A stretch of DNA of 64,000 bases, taken from Photorhabdus laumondii subsp. laumondii. Lineage in GTDB: Bacteria; Pseudomonadota; Gammaproteobacteria; Enterobacterales; Enterobacteriaceae. The stretch spans positions 3,224,001 to 3,288,000 of the forward strand of contig NZ_CP024901.1 of assembly GCF_003343245.1 (NCBI RefSeq). Reading direction: 5' to 3'. Within the stretch, counting starts at the first letter, position 1, and every line of letters begins with the position of its first letter. Made by a program: the position numbers and the translations under genes. Below, piece by piece: positions 28,314 through 37,470 of the stretch. Under the pieces are notes generated by a model. It was not told the DNA's origin. It did no database searches and was given only the letters and a program-made list of their open reading frames with translations.

Positions 28314-30058
28314 ACCATGAGCCCATGATTACTCGTTAACATTGCGATTTCTGTTTCAGGGATTCGCTGTTGAATCCGCCCATCATCGATAATGATAATT
28401 TCATCAACGACCGAAAGTGTGTGAAGGCGATGTGCGACCATCACAACCGTGCAATTGTGACTTAACTTTTCAAGCAATTTCAGCCAACTCTCTTCTGTTC
28501 GGGGATCAAGTTGAGAAGTTCCCTCATCAATAATCACCAACGAGCAATGCTGTAACATCACTCTGGCTCCCGCTATCATTTGAATTTCTCCTGCTGATAG
28601 CATCAGACCATTAGTACCAACCTGTGTATCAAGGCCATCTGGCAGTGCTCTAACCCATTCAAGCGCATCTAATTCTTGAAGAACCTCCCAAATTTGATCG
28701 TCAGATATTTCATTACTGAAAAGCGTTAAATTCTCCCGCAATGTTGCGGAAAACAGATGAGACCGTTGACTAAGAACAGCAATCTTTTTCGCAAACTCTT
28801 CCGGCTTAATCGTTGAAACATCGACATTGCCAATGGTCACTCTTCCTGAATCGGGTCGCGCAAATCCACACATCAAATTAAGAATGGTACTTTTCCCCGC
28901 CCCCGTTCTACCAATAATGCCAATTTTACTCCCCGGAGCGACGTAAAAATTAACACCGTGCAAAACCTGAGTTTCTTCTCCGTTATAACTGAAATCAACA
29001 TTATCGAAATGGATAGAGAGAGGACCATCAGGCAATAAATTATCCGATGATTTATCTGGGGTGCCTTCATTTAACATTTTTGCTGAAAGTGATAAAGCAG
29101 CAAATAATTTCTGTATTAGCTCTATTTCCGATGACATATCCTCCACCGGCTCCCGCAGTTTATCAACGTAAAGATAAACCATCGTTAATGTGCCGATGCT
29201 TAAGCTGTTCTCACCAAGTAATTGAAGCCCAAAACCAAAACCTATACCGAAACAGAGTGCAAAGAAGATCTGGGTAATTGGCCAAAAAGCCCGGCCACCA
29301 ATATAAGCACTGCGTTCAAATTTGAGCAACATTGACAGCATTTTACGAAATGCAATGGCAGGCCAATGCGCTTGCGACAATGGCTGTAAATCATCCATTG
29401 CATGTAATGAATCACCGACAAAACCAAAGATTCGGGCTTTTTCATTTCGCGCAATTAGCCAGCGGCGAACAGAAAGTCTGGTTAATTGAATCAACACATA
29501 CGCCACGAGTATGACGACGATTGCTATGGCAATACCTGCCTGAGGCATGACGCTGAATATAATGACCAATGTCCCTAATGTCAGCGCTACATTAGCAATA
29601 GCCTTAAAGCCTGCTTTAGAAATCGTTTTTCCTATAATATCAGCATTACCTTCGATATTTTCCAGCAATTCTCCCTGTGATCGCCGTTCTATTTCCAATA
29701 CAGGTAAAACTGTCATCACATGGTGAAAGAGCTTATATCTAATGGTATCAGCAATACCCCAACCAGCCTTGGTGCTCATGTAACTGGTTACCAGACTACC
29801 GATAACACCAATCGACGCAATAAAAACATAAATGATTGCCAACATGATAAGCTGATCAACAGTCGTTCCTGATGTCGCCTTATCAACATAATTCCTGATA
29901 ATATAAGGGCCGCTTAGATCGCACGATAATGTAACGGTTAAGGCCAAAAACGCACATACAACTGTCCCCTTAAATGGTACGGCACTCTGTAGCAGTATCC
30001 GCCATACAGTTAAATTCTTTGACATGACGCTTTTCATTTTTAGGTTATGGCACCTCAT
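28310..30058 (-). CDS. ABC exporter half-transporter (subunit 1)
   Basis: The protein has up to 582 residues. Six membrane helices occupy about 30-320 and the nucleotide-binding domain about 355-580. Walker A is GRTGAGKST, Walker B LVIIDEGTSQLD with the catalytic Glu, and the H-loop VAHR. Its signature is degenerate (LSAGE), complementing the downstream subunit, whose signature is intact and Walker B is not. The start is uncertain: ATG 30058, 30037 or 30025 (MSKNLTVWR). It is first in a two-gene operon. The 269-bp upstream region holds the promoter; I see no Fur box there. Confidence 0.88.
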   Translation of the reverse strand: MRCHNLKMKSVMSKNLTVWRILLQSAVPFKGTVVCAFLALTVTLSCDLSGPYIIRNYVDKATSGTTVDQLIMLAIIYVFIASIGVIGSLVTSYMSTKAGWGIADTIRYKLFHHVMTVLPVLEIERRSQGELLENIEGNADIIGKTISKAGFKAIANVALTLGTLVIIFSVMPQAGIAIAIVVILVAYVLIQLTRLSVRRWLIARNEKARIFGFVGDSLHAMDDLQPLSQAHWPAIAFRKMLSMLLKFERSAYIGGRAFWPITQIFFALCFGIGFGFGLQLLGENSLSIGTLTMVYLYVDKLREPVEDMSSEIELIQKLFAALSLSAKMLNEGTPDKSSDNLLPDGPLSIHFDNVDFSYNGEETQVLHGVNFYVAPGSKIGIIGRTGAGKSTILNLMCGFARPDSGRVTIGNVDVSTIKPEEFAKKIAVLSQRSHLFSATLRENLTLFSNEISDDQIWEVLQELDALEWVRALPDGLDTQVGTNGLMLSAGEIQMIAGARVMLQHCSLVIIDEGTSQLDPRTEESWLKLLEKLSHNCTVVMVAHRLHTLSVVDEIIIIDDGRIQQRIPETEIAMLTSNHGLMV

Positions 30059-30327
30059 TCAAATTAAAAATGTTATTTGCAACATCAGTATATGCAGCCA
30101 ACATCAAAGTTATTAATAACCGATCGTTCACAACAGCAAGATCTGGTTCACATTTAGCGAAGTGCAATTATCGCAGAATACCCGCATTTATCACGATCTG
30201 ATTGAAATGTTTATAAACGCTATCACAAGAAAATAGCCAAAAAATAAAATTAATAGCTTATTCTACCATGTCAATCCCTTTATTAGGTCATTTAACAACC
30301 TATCATCAAAAACATTCTCAATATGAA

Positions 30328-31428
30328 TATACCCAAGAAACTTCAAGATGCAGTTTTTAGCACCTGAAAATGGTCGTTAATTCTAGACATCAGCGAGTCC
30401 GCTATATCCGGTAGCGTTGTGGTGAAAAATTTGAAGACGTTGTCTCGAAATTCATGTTTATCCGCAAAATAACGGTTATTTCGAACCTGTTCATTCATGA
30501 CCTTCCATAATCGCTCTATTGGGTTTAAATTTGGGCTATAGGGAGGAAGGTAATGTAACTCAATATTGCTAACATAAGCCCACTCCTTAACAAGATGAGC
30601 TTTGTTGTAACCCGCCCCATCCACAATAAGATGAATTTTTTGATGATAGTCAGGATAAGACTTTCTTATTTCATTGAAAAAACAGCAAATGTTGTAGTCA
30701 TTGATGGTTTGATATTCCTGGAACACCGTACGACCAATGGCATTCAGGTTGAGCGCGCCCAATATATTCAGGCGAGTCCGGCTTCCTGTTGTTTTTACTG
30801 TTTTTTTCTCGCCTTTTCGCATCCAGCCATAACCGAGTTTGGTGCCTTGAGTCGGGTGAACAGCATCAAGAAAAAGGATGGGTTCGTCTTTCGCTGTGAC
30901 TTTAAGATTCTCATAATATTCAATAAATTGTCGCTGTTTTTCTGCGTCGAATTTATGAGGGACGCCACAAGGTTTTTTATAAGAAAAACCCTGACGGTGT
31001 AGCCATTTATTCATGCCGGGAATGCTAAAGGTAATATTCCAGAGCTGAGCAACATAGGCCACGATTTCATGGGTGTGATGGAAAAGATGTTGAGATAAGT
31101 GATTGATTAAAAAATCAGTTTGTTCTTGAGAAAGCAAACTATCAGACCCCCCATTATCAGATTTAAGTTTACCTTGATTAAGGTAATCGCTGATATGACG
31201 GTTAACGGTCATTTCATGAAGACGCAGGGCCTGAGCGATCATCACTGAACTCCAGCCTTCAGAGGCCAGCAGGACCGCTTTGATGCGATCACACTCCCTC
31301 TTATCACGGCAGGTGTGATGGAGATGTTCAAGTTCGGCTTTTTGTTCATCGGTAATGAATATTTTCATAGCGAGGATAATGATCTCCATTTCGGATAAAA
31401 TCAAGCATCTTCAATGATTACGGGTATA
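30328..31428. mobile_element. IS630-family insertion sequence
   Basis: The element is about 1.1 kb, bounded by imperfect terminal inverted repeats: TATACCC-N7-TTCAAGATGC at 30328-30351, and on the minus strand TATACCC-N7-TTGAAGATGC at 31428-31405. It is flanked by TA, the target of IS630/Tc1-mariner transposases. It contains one full-length transposase gene. Its right end shares a TA with ERIC element 6, so the junction reads GGGTATATACCC. Both ends resemble the corresponding ERIC ends. Confidence 0.85.
30343..31368 (-). CDS. IS630-family transposase
   Basis: The protein has about 341 residues from ATG 31368 (MKIFITDEQ). An N-terminal helix-turn-helix (RIKAVLLASEGWSSVMIAQAL) precedes a DDE domain: ILFLDAVHP (first Asp), HLIVDGAGYNKA (second Asp) and PNLNPIERLW (Glu). 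It looks intact, so the element may be active. The stop codon lies inside the left inverted repeat. The frame is open upstream to a TTG at 31404 next to the right inverted repeat. Confidence 0.9.
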   Translation of the reverse strand: MKIFITDEQKAELEHLHHTCRDKRECDRIKAVLLASEGWSSVMIAQALRLHEMTVNRHISDYLNQGKLKSDNGGSDSLLSQEQTDFLINHLSQHLFHHTHEIVAYVAQLWNITFSIPGMNKWLHRQGFSYKKPCGVPHKFDAEKQRQFIEYYENLKVTAKDEPILFLDAVHPTQGTKLGYGWMRKGEKKTVKTTGSRTRLNILGALNLNAIGRTVFQEYQTINDYNICCFFNEIRKSYPDYHQKIHLIVDGAGYNKAHLVKEWAYVSNIELHYLPPYSPNLNPIERLWKVMNEQVRNNRYFADKHEFRDNVFKFFTTTLPDIADSLMSRINDHFQVLKTAS

Positions 31429-31552
31429 TACCCGTTATCTTTCAAGTTGCTTCTTTGTTGGCTGCACTCACTCACCCCGGTCACATAGTTGTCTATGCTC
31501 CCGGGGATTCGTTCCCTTGCCGCCGCGATGCATCTTGAAATCCATAGGGTAT
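31427..31552. repeat. ERIC element 6
   Basis: ERIC-type repeat directly abutting the IS630 right end. It starts TATACCCGTTATC and ends ATAGGGTATA. The rest of the gap to purC (31553-31710) is AT-rich with no gene. Confidence 0.9.
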
Positions 31553-31710
31553 AATGAACAATAAATAACTTATTCCAATCAATGAATCATAAATGGAGTA
31601 AAAAATAGCAATAATTCCACCGAATTATAATGATTTTCACAAATATATCGCGACTATATAAATGAATTCCTATTCAATATTAACGCATCTCAAATAGCTC
31701 GTGCAAATAA

Positions 31711-31726
31711 AAGGGCCTTTCGGCCC
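31711..31726 (-). terminator. Rho-independent terminator of purC
   Basis: Read on the minus strand, GGGCC-GAAA-GGCCC is followed by TTTTATTTG, 19 bp after the purC stop. The stem has 5 GC pairs with a GNRA-type loop. Confidence 0.85.
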
Positions 31727-31744
31727 AGGTAATCGTTTGCGTAA

Positions 31745-32458
31745 TTAGTCCAAAATAACACCGATACGGCGTGCTACCTCTTCATACGCTTCAATCAGGC
31801 CACCAAGACTTTGGCGGAAGCGATCTTTATCCATTTTGTCCAATGTCTCTTTATCCCACAAACGGCTACCATCAGGAGAGAATTCATCCCCTAGGACTAT
31901 CTGCCCTTTGAACAAACCAAATTCCAGTTTAAAGTCAACCAAAATCAAACCCGCATCATCAAACAATTTGCTCAATACTTCATTGGCCTTGAGGCTCAAT
32001 TCTTTCATCTCAGCCAAATGTTCTTTGCTAACCCAACCAAAAGTTTCACAATAAGATTCATTCACCATTGGATCGTGCTTAGCATCATTTTTCAGAAACA
32101 GATCGAACAGCGGTGGATTCAATACCAAACCTTCCTCAATACCAAGACGTCTGACCAATGAACCCGCAGCCCGATTACGCACAACACATTCAACCGGCAC
32201 CATATCCAACTTTTTAACTAATACCTCAGTGTCCGATAATAGTCGTTCCATTTGCGTCGGAATCCCTGCTTCTGCCAATTTGCTCATAATGAAATGGTTA
32301 AATTTATTATTCACCATCCCTTTACGATCAAACTGCTCAATACGTTCGCCATCCAATGCTGATGTATCATTACGGAACTCCAGCACTAGCAAATCAGGAT
32401 CATCCGTGGTGTACACCGTTTTTGCCTTTCCACGATACAACTCAGCTTTTTTTTGCAT
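31745..32458 (-). CDS. purC: SAICAR synthetase (PurC)
   Basis: PurC joins CAIR and aspartate with ATP to give SAICAR in de novo purine synthesis. The 237 residues match the family length. [10 protein letters not shown], the SALDGERI loop, [24 protein letters not shown] and [13 protein letters not shown] are all conserved. CTGGAG precedes the ATG. It follows dapA-bamC as in E. coli. I see no clear PurR operator upstream. Confidence 0.97.
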   Translation of the reverse strand: MQKKAELYRGKAKTVYTTDDPDLLVLEFRNDTSALDGERIEQFDRKGMVNNKFNHFIMSKLAEAGIPTQMERLLSDTEVLVKKLDMVPVECVVRNRAAGSLVRRLGIEEGLVLNPPLFDLFLKNDAKHDPMVNESYCETFGWVSKEHLAEMKELSLKANEVLSKLFDDAGLILVDFKLEFGLFKGQIVLGDEFSPDGSRLWDKETLDKMDKDRFRQSLGGLIEAYEEVARRIGVILD

Positions 32459-32666
32459 TTTATATACTCCAGAGATATTACTACTATGATATTACTACTA
32501 TACAAATACCAAAGATAAATAATAAAACAGATTGCTGACAAAATCCTGCCCAAAGGGCCGATTTTTTCTATATCGAAAAGAAATGATGTGGAGAGGATAT
32601 TCTTCACACTACGCTAGTTTGTTTTTTTATCCGAGATTTTAGCGATCAAACACTGATTTAAAAAAC

Positions 32667-32722
32667 AGCGCTTTATCAATCAAAGCGCTCACTAAACAGC
32701 CAGCGCTTTGTCAATAATATGA
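32667..32722 (-). promoter_or_regulatory. Three-arm stem-loop between bamC and purC (terminator or attenuator-like)
   Basis: AGCGCTTT (32667-32674), CAAAGCGCT (32681-32689) and AGCGCTTTG (32702-32710) are mutually complementary, so the middle arm can pair with either neighbour. On the minus strand, the pairing of the middle arm with the 32667 arm is followed by GTTTTTT and looks like a terminator; the other pairing would prevent it. It lies between bamC and purC. The outer part resembles a stem-loop downstream of upp (45654-45692). Confidence 0.6.
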
Positions 32723-32737
32723 GGGGCTTTCCTAGAT

Positions 32738-33787
32738 CTATGATCCTGTGGTCTGGCTGAAAGCCGCCTTCAACGCTGCAACCAATTCATCATTTTGTGA
32801 TTGGGTCAACGGCTTACCTTTATCACTAATAAACTGTAAGCTGCTCCGGTTATTCAAATCACCAACCTGTAATTTGTAATCACCTTCACTAATGGATGGT
32901 TCATTAACACCCATTGATTTCCAACTAGATGAACTGAGACTTTTATAAGTTACAGTAATAGAACCCGTTGAACGACTGCGGCTACCCACTTTCATACCGA
33001 CTTTTTCCAGTACTGCCGGTAATCTATCCCAAACAATATTATAGGGTGCCCGAACAATCATCTGAGGTAATCCAGATCTATCACCACCACTCTGTACATC
33101 CAATGAACCTAGATTACGCGCTACAGAGTCATCGCTAATACGTTCACGCTGCTGGTTCACACCTTCAATTAATTCATTGAGCATCAGTGTGTTATAACGT
33201 TGGATTTCAAGAGGATCAGTTATCTGATGATCACCTTGTCTCAGCCCTTCATTAGTAACGGATAATTCAATCTGATAGCTCTGGCGTGCAACACTAATAC
33301 GATGACGAGCCTGATATGGAACATTTTCATCTGCACGCAGCCAATCGATCCAATCAGTTGTCAATGTCTGGCTAGCATCATCACGTTGGCTAACTTGGAA
33401 ACCTTTTTTCAATAGCACATTGTTAATCTGTGACCACAGATGACTATTCTCAGGAGTGCTTTCAAGTAGCAACTTACTGCTCTTTGCACTGTTTTCAGTA
33501 CGGGAACCACTCAATAGGGCTAGTGCCTGAGATGGCGGGCGAATATCAAGCGCTTTCCCAACCTGCCCTTGAGAGGCTATTGCTGGAATATCATATTCAC
33601 CATTCTGCAATGGCAATACCATACCCGCAGGAACTTTCAACGCCTTTCGGGGAGGTGCTTCAAGATATGTCTCATCATCATTGATTTGGCGCTTATAGCT
33701 CTGGTCGCTGGAACAGGCTGCCAATAACATGACAAGTGACATACCAGCAACCGTCATCACCTTCGATTTTTGCAACAATATTGCCAT
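32738..33787 (-). CDS. bamC: Outer-membrane assembly lipoprotein BamC
   Basis: BamC is a lipoprotein subunit of the BAM complex that folds beta-barrel proteins into the outer membrane. The product is 349 residues, against 344 in E. coli. A signal peptide ends in the lipobox LLAAC (Cys25), followed by the conserved unstructured segment SYKRQINDDETYLEAPP and the GKALDIRPP motif that contacts BamD. Two helix-grip domains span about 100-215 and 225-340. It is cotranscribed downstream of dapA with a 16-bp gap, and AGGGA precedes the ATG. Confidence 0.95.
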   Translation of the reverse strand: MAILLQKSKVMTVAGMSLVMLLAACSSDQSYKRQINDDETYLEAPPRKALKVPAGMVLPLQNGEYDIPAIASQGQVGKALDIRPPSQALALLSGSRTENSAKSSKLLLESTPENSHLWSQINNVLLKKGFQVSQRDDASQTLTTDWIDWLRADENVPYQARHRISVARQSYQIELSVTNEGLRQGDHQITDPLEIQRYNTLMLNELIEGVNQQRERISDDSVARNLGSLDVQSGGDRSGLPQMIVRAPYNIVWDRLPAVLEKVGMKVGSRSRSTGSITVTYKSLSSSSWKSMGVNEPSISEGDYKLQVGDLNNRSSLQFISDKGKPLTQSQNDELVAALKAAFSQTTGS

Positions 33788-33803
33788 TAAAATTCCCTAA
33801 ATT

Positions 33804-34703
33804 TTACAATAATCCGGCCATTTTCAAGGCTTTTTCAACTGAGACTTTTCCTGCATCCGTCAATGGCGTCATCGGCAGACGCACGGTGTCATCAGCAATC
33901 AAACCCAATTTTTGACATCCCCATTTAACTGGAATCGGATTAGGTTCAACAAATAGCTGACGGTGTAAATCCATCAGGCGATTATTTAACTTACGCGCCT
34001 CTGCAAACTGGCCGTTTAATGCCAATTCACAAAACTTAGCAACGTCAGGCGCTGCAATGTTTGCAGTAACAGAAATAACCCCTTTACCACCGAGCTGAAT
34101 AAAATCCAACCCACTTGCATCATCACCACTTAATAAGATGAAACTATCATCATTAACCAATTCTTGGATTTGACTAACACGATTTAAGTTCCCTGTAGCT
34201 TCTTTAATTGCGACAATATTTTTAATCTTCGCCAAACGCGCTACAGTTAATGGCAGCAGATCACACCCGGTACGAGAAGGCACATTATACAAAATTTGTG
34301 GTAAATCCGTATTTTCAGCAATCGTTTTAAAATGCTGATATAAACCTTCCTGCGACGGCTTATTATAATAAGGCGTTACCGTTAGGCAACCAACAACGCC
34401 ACTGTTTTCAAAACGTTTCGTTAGGGATATTGCCTCAGCAGTCGCATTTGCACCTGTTCCGGCAATAACCGGAATACGCCCATCAGCCAATTCTATGGTT
34501 GTCAAAACAACATCACCGTGCTCATCATGACTCAATGTGGCAGATTCTCCGGTTGTCCCTACCGAGACTATCGCTGATGTCCCACTAGCAACATGGTAAT
34601 CGATTAACTTTTTCAAACTGGCCTTATCAACCTGACCACTCGCATCCATTGGTGTTACCAGCGCAACAATGCTACCTGTAAATTCAAATCTCCCGCTAGA
34701 CAT
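33804..34703 (-). CDS. dapA: 4-hydroxy-tetrahydrodipicolinate synthase (DapA)
   Basis: DapA condenses pyruvate with aspartate semialdehyde at the start of the DAP and lysine branch. The product is 299 residues. GTTGESATL (pyruvate-binding Thr-Thr), [15 protein letters not shown] (catalytic Tyr and substrate Arg) and IKEATG (Schiff-base Lys) are present. The frame is open 16 codons upstream, but ATG 34703 is preceded by a GGGGGTT purine stretch and leads into the conserved [13 protein letters not shown]. It shares an operon with bamC. Confidence 0.96.
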   Translation of the reverse strand: MSSGRFEFTGSIVALVTPMDASGQVDKASLKKLIDYHVASGTSAIVSVGTTGESATLSHDEHGDVVLTTIELADGRIPVIAGTGANATAEAISLTKRFENSGVVGCLTVTPYYNKPSQEGLYQHFKTIAENTDLPQILYNVPSRTGCDLLPLTVARLAKIKNIVAIKEATGNLNRVSQIQELVNDDSFILLSGDDASGLDFIQLGGKGVISVTANIAAPDVAKFCELALNGQFAEARKLNNRLMDLHRQLFVEPNPIPVKWGCQKLGLIADDTVRLPMTPLTDAGKVSVEKALKMAGLL

Positions 34704-34874
34704 TACATAACCCCCTATACAAACAAGAGCTCCATGGTACTTTTTAGTCATTCAGAAGGAAACTATTTAACACAGGATTTCAATGAATTTTGTTAATACC
34801 AGATAACCTCTGTTAAAAAGATGTGATAACCAAAGTAATTTATTGAAATTCAATGATAGAGAATGGAAATACCA

Positions 34875-35001
34875 TATACCCTATGGATTTCAAGATGCAT
34901 CGCGACGGCAAGGGAGTGAATCCCCGGGAGCATAGCAAACGATGTGACCGGGATGAGCGAATGCAGCCAACAAAGAGGCAACTTGAAGGATAACGGGTAT
35001 A
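34875..35001. repeat. ERIC element 7
   Basis: ERIC-type repeat (TATACCCTATGG...AACGGGTATA) in the 377-bp divergent region between dapA and gcvR, which otherwise shows only promoter-type AT-rich DNA. It lies 79 bp upstream of the gcvR start, so it may lie within that promoter region. Confidence 0.9.
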
Positions 35002-35080
35002 GAGCAACTTTGATGCAATTGACCTTGGCAGCATAGCCTTTTTATGTTTACCTTAACGAAACCACAGTAGAGAAGGAAAA

Positions 35081-35632
35081 GTGACTTTGCCACAATCAGA
35101 ACAACATTTTCTCGTTATAACCGCTTTAGGTGCTGACCGTTCTGGTATCGTCAACACCATTACTCGTCTTGTGAGTGAGTGTGGTTGTAACATTGAAGAC
35201 AGCCGCTTAGCCATGTTTGGCGAGGAATTCACCTTCATTATGCTACTTTCCGGTAGCTGGAACGCTATCACAATGATTGAATCCTCACTGCCACAGAAAG
35301 GGGCCGAGCTCGATCTTCTTATCGTCATGAAACGCACAAAGTGCGATACCCACACAACATTTCCTGCTACGGTTTCCGTTAAGGTTGATGTTGATGATTC
35401 ATCCGGTATTGTTGAGCAGTTTACTAATCTGTTTACTACACAGGATTTTAATATTGCTGAACTGGTATCAAAAACACATCCACCAGAAGGCAATATCCCT
35501 GCTCGATTGCAAATCCAAATTACCGCCCACAGCCTATTAGAGGATGATGGCATAATTATTAAGCAGGCGTTTAATAAGTTATGTACAGATCTAAATGCAC
35601 AAGGCAGTATTAGTATTCTTGAACCACTTTAG
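35081..35632 (+). CDS. gcvR: Glycine cleavage system transcriptional repressor GcvR
   Basis: GcvR is an ACT-domain protein that represses the gcv operon by interacting with GcvA in low glycine. The product is 183 residues with two ACT domains (about 8-85 and 95-178): VITALGADRSGIVNTITRL and VDVDDSSGIVEQFTNLF. The start is GTG 35081, with AGAAGGA upstream. It is divergent from dapA and upstream of bcp, as in E. coli. Confidence 0.95.
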   Translation: MTLPQSEQHFLVITALGADRSGIVNTITRLVSECGCNIEDSRLAMFGEEFTFIMLLSGSWNAITMIESSLPQKGAELDLLIVMKRTKCDTHTTFPATVSVKVDVDDSSGIVEQFTNLFTTQDFNIAELVSKTHPPEGNIPARLQIQITAHSLLEDDGIIIKQAFNKLCTDLNAQGSISILEPL

Positions 35633-35658
35633 TTGAAAGATTAAACGGAGAATACGGG

Positions 35659-36129
35659 ATGAACCCATTGAAAGCCGGTGATAAGGCCCCTCAGTTCAGC
35701 CTTCCTGACCAAGATGGAGAAACAATCAATTTATCTGATTTCGAAGGCCAGCGTGTTTTAGTCTATTTTTACCCTAAAGCAATGACTCCTGGTTGTACTG
35801 TACAGGCCTGTGGTCTGCGCGATGAAATGGATACATTAAAGGATTCAGGTGTAGAAGTGCTAGGCATTAGCACAGATAGCCCAAGTAAATTGTCACGCTT
35901 TGTGGAGAAAGAAATGCTGAACTTCACATTATTGTCCGACGAGGATCACCAAGTTGCTGAACAGTTTGGTGTCTGGGGCAAGAAACAATTTATGGGAAAA
36001 ACCTACGATGGTATCCACCGTATCAGTTTCCTGATTGATACCAACGGTAATATTGAGCACGTTTTTGATAAATTTAAGACCAGTGATCATCACCAAATCG
36101 TGGTGGATTATCTGAAACTGCACCCTTAA
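35659..36129 (+). CDS. bcp: Thioredoxin-dependent thiol peroxidase (BCP)
   Basis: This peroxiredoxin of the BCP/PrxQ class reduces hydrogen and organic peroxides, using thioredoxin. It has 156 residues. The peroxidatic Cys46 (TPGCTVQ) and resolving Cys51 (QACGLRD) are five residues apart, as in atypical two-Cys BCPs. FYPKAMTPGC has Met where many homologues have Asp or Asn. It lies 26 bp downstream of gcvR with AACGGAG as RBS. Confidence 0.95.
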   Translation: MNPLKAGDKAPQFSLPDQDGETINLSDFEGQRVLVYFYPKAMTPGCTVQACGLRDEMDTLKDSGVEVLGISTDSPSKLSRFVEKEMLNFTLLSDEDHQVAEQFGVWGKKQFMGKTYDGIHRISFLIDTNGNIEHVFDKFKTSDHHQIVVDYLKLHP

Positions 36130-36186
36130 ATAGAAAATGACTCAAAACTTAATCACGCTCATTTAACAGCTCAAGATGCCAGGGGC

Positions 36187-36217
36187 AAGTACGGGAGGGA
36201 TATCACCACCCGTGCTT
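36187..36217 (+). terminator. Probable bcp terminator
   Basis: AAGTACGGG (36187-36195) pairs with CCCGTGCTT (36209-36217) with one G-U wobble. The stem is followed by CCTCTAAT. It lies between the convergent genes bcp and perM. Confidence 0.5.
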
Positions 36218-36254
36218 CCTCTAATAACGGGTACCAGCATCATTAAAAATAAAT

Positions 36255-37334
36255 TTACTCTTTTATTTCATCGTCTCCTATTATAACGATCTCTTCCGGC
36301 CAGGCTTGGATCACCGCTTTAATCAGCGTCGCCAGCGGAATAGCAAAAAATACGCCCCAAAACCCCCACAAACCACCAAAAGTAATCACAGAGAGAATGA
36401 TGACCAACGGGTGTAAGTTTACGGCTTCAGAGAATAAAATCGGCACCAGCAAGTTACCATCCAGCCCCTGAACAACCAAATAGGCAATAATCAAAGTCCA
36501 GAAATCTGTTCCGACTCCCCATTGAAATAGCGCAACCAGTACAACAGGAATCGTGACAATCAACGCACCCACATAAGGAATTAACACTGATAGCCCAACC
36601 AAAACAGAAAGCAGCAATGAATAATCCAATCCAAGAAATGCAAACACCGCGTAGGTACAAATACCGACGATCACCATCTCGGTGACTTTACCCCGAATAT
36701 AGTTAGTGATTTGCTGGTTCATCTCGCGCCATACCTGCCCGGCCAAAATGCGGTTACGTGGCAGGACCCGTTGCAATGCTTGCAACATCTGGTTTTTATC
36801 TTTTAGCAAGAAGAAGGCCATCAGTGGCACAAGAATCAGATAGATAGCCAGCGTTAACAGACCAATCAGCGAAGCCACCGAAAATTTCACTACAGACTCT
36901 CCGGCAATTGAAATCTTACTGCGCAAATTTTCGGCCATCATATCAATAATGCCAGCATCAACCAACGCCGGATAACGGGCTGGTAATGTCTGAGCATATT
37001 CATTAAACCGATTAAGCATATTGGGTATATCTGACAACAGATTAATTCCCTGCTGCCATACAGTTGGCGCCACAATCAAGATGACCAACAAACTAATACT
37101 GGAAAAAATAATCAGCACAATACAAACAGCCACTGTGCGCGAACACCCCAGTTTTTCAAGTTTAGCCGTTGGCCATTCCAACAAATAGGCAAGAACAATC
37201 GCCACCAGCAAAGGTGTCAAAATGCCATGTAAGAAATAAATAATGCAAAACCCTGCCAACAGGATGACAAATAACGCAATAACTTGCGGATCAGTAAACC
37301 GACGGCGATACCACTGTATAATCATATCCAGCAT
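36255..37334 (-). CDS. perM: AI-2E family permease PerM
   Basis: The protein has 359 residues and about eight membrane segments, including ALFVILLAGFCIIYF near 18-33, VAVCIVLIIF near 68 and VLVGLSVLIPYVGALIV near 240. It belongs to the AI-2E/UPF0118 family; YfgO/PerM in E. coli is a putative permease of unknown substrate, sometimes linked to sodium/proton exchange or quorum-signal export. AAGGAG 8 nt before the ATG supports the start. It is divergent from bepA, as in E. coli. Confidence 0.93.
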   Translation of the reverse strand: MLDMIIQWYRRRFTDPQVIALFVILLAGFCIIYFLHGILTPLLVAIVLAYLLEWPTAKLEKLGCSRTVAVCIVLIIFSSISLLVILIVAPTVWQQGINLLSDIPNMLNRFNEYAQTLPARYPALVDAGIIDMMAENLRSKISIAGESVVKFSVASLIGLLTLAIYLILVPLMAFFLLKDKNQMLQALQRVLPRNRILAGQVWREMNQQITNYIRGKVTEMVIVGICTYAVFAFLGLDYSLLLSVLVGLSVLIPYVGALIVTIPVVLVALFQWGVGTDFWTLIIAYLVVQGLDGNLLVPILFSEAVNLHPLVIILSVITFGGLWGFWGVFFAIPLATLIKAVIQAWPEEIVIIGDDEIKE

Positions 37335-37470
37335 TGACCAGGCTCCTTGATAGCAATATTCATATTTCTATTTTTCTTAAAAATTGTACTAATTGATTAA
37401 TTTTAAGGTACCCTTGTTTATCATACACGCATTATCTAAAACGATGGTCAAATGAGAGCATTTTTGTTTC

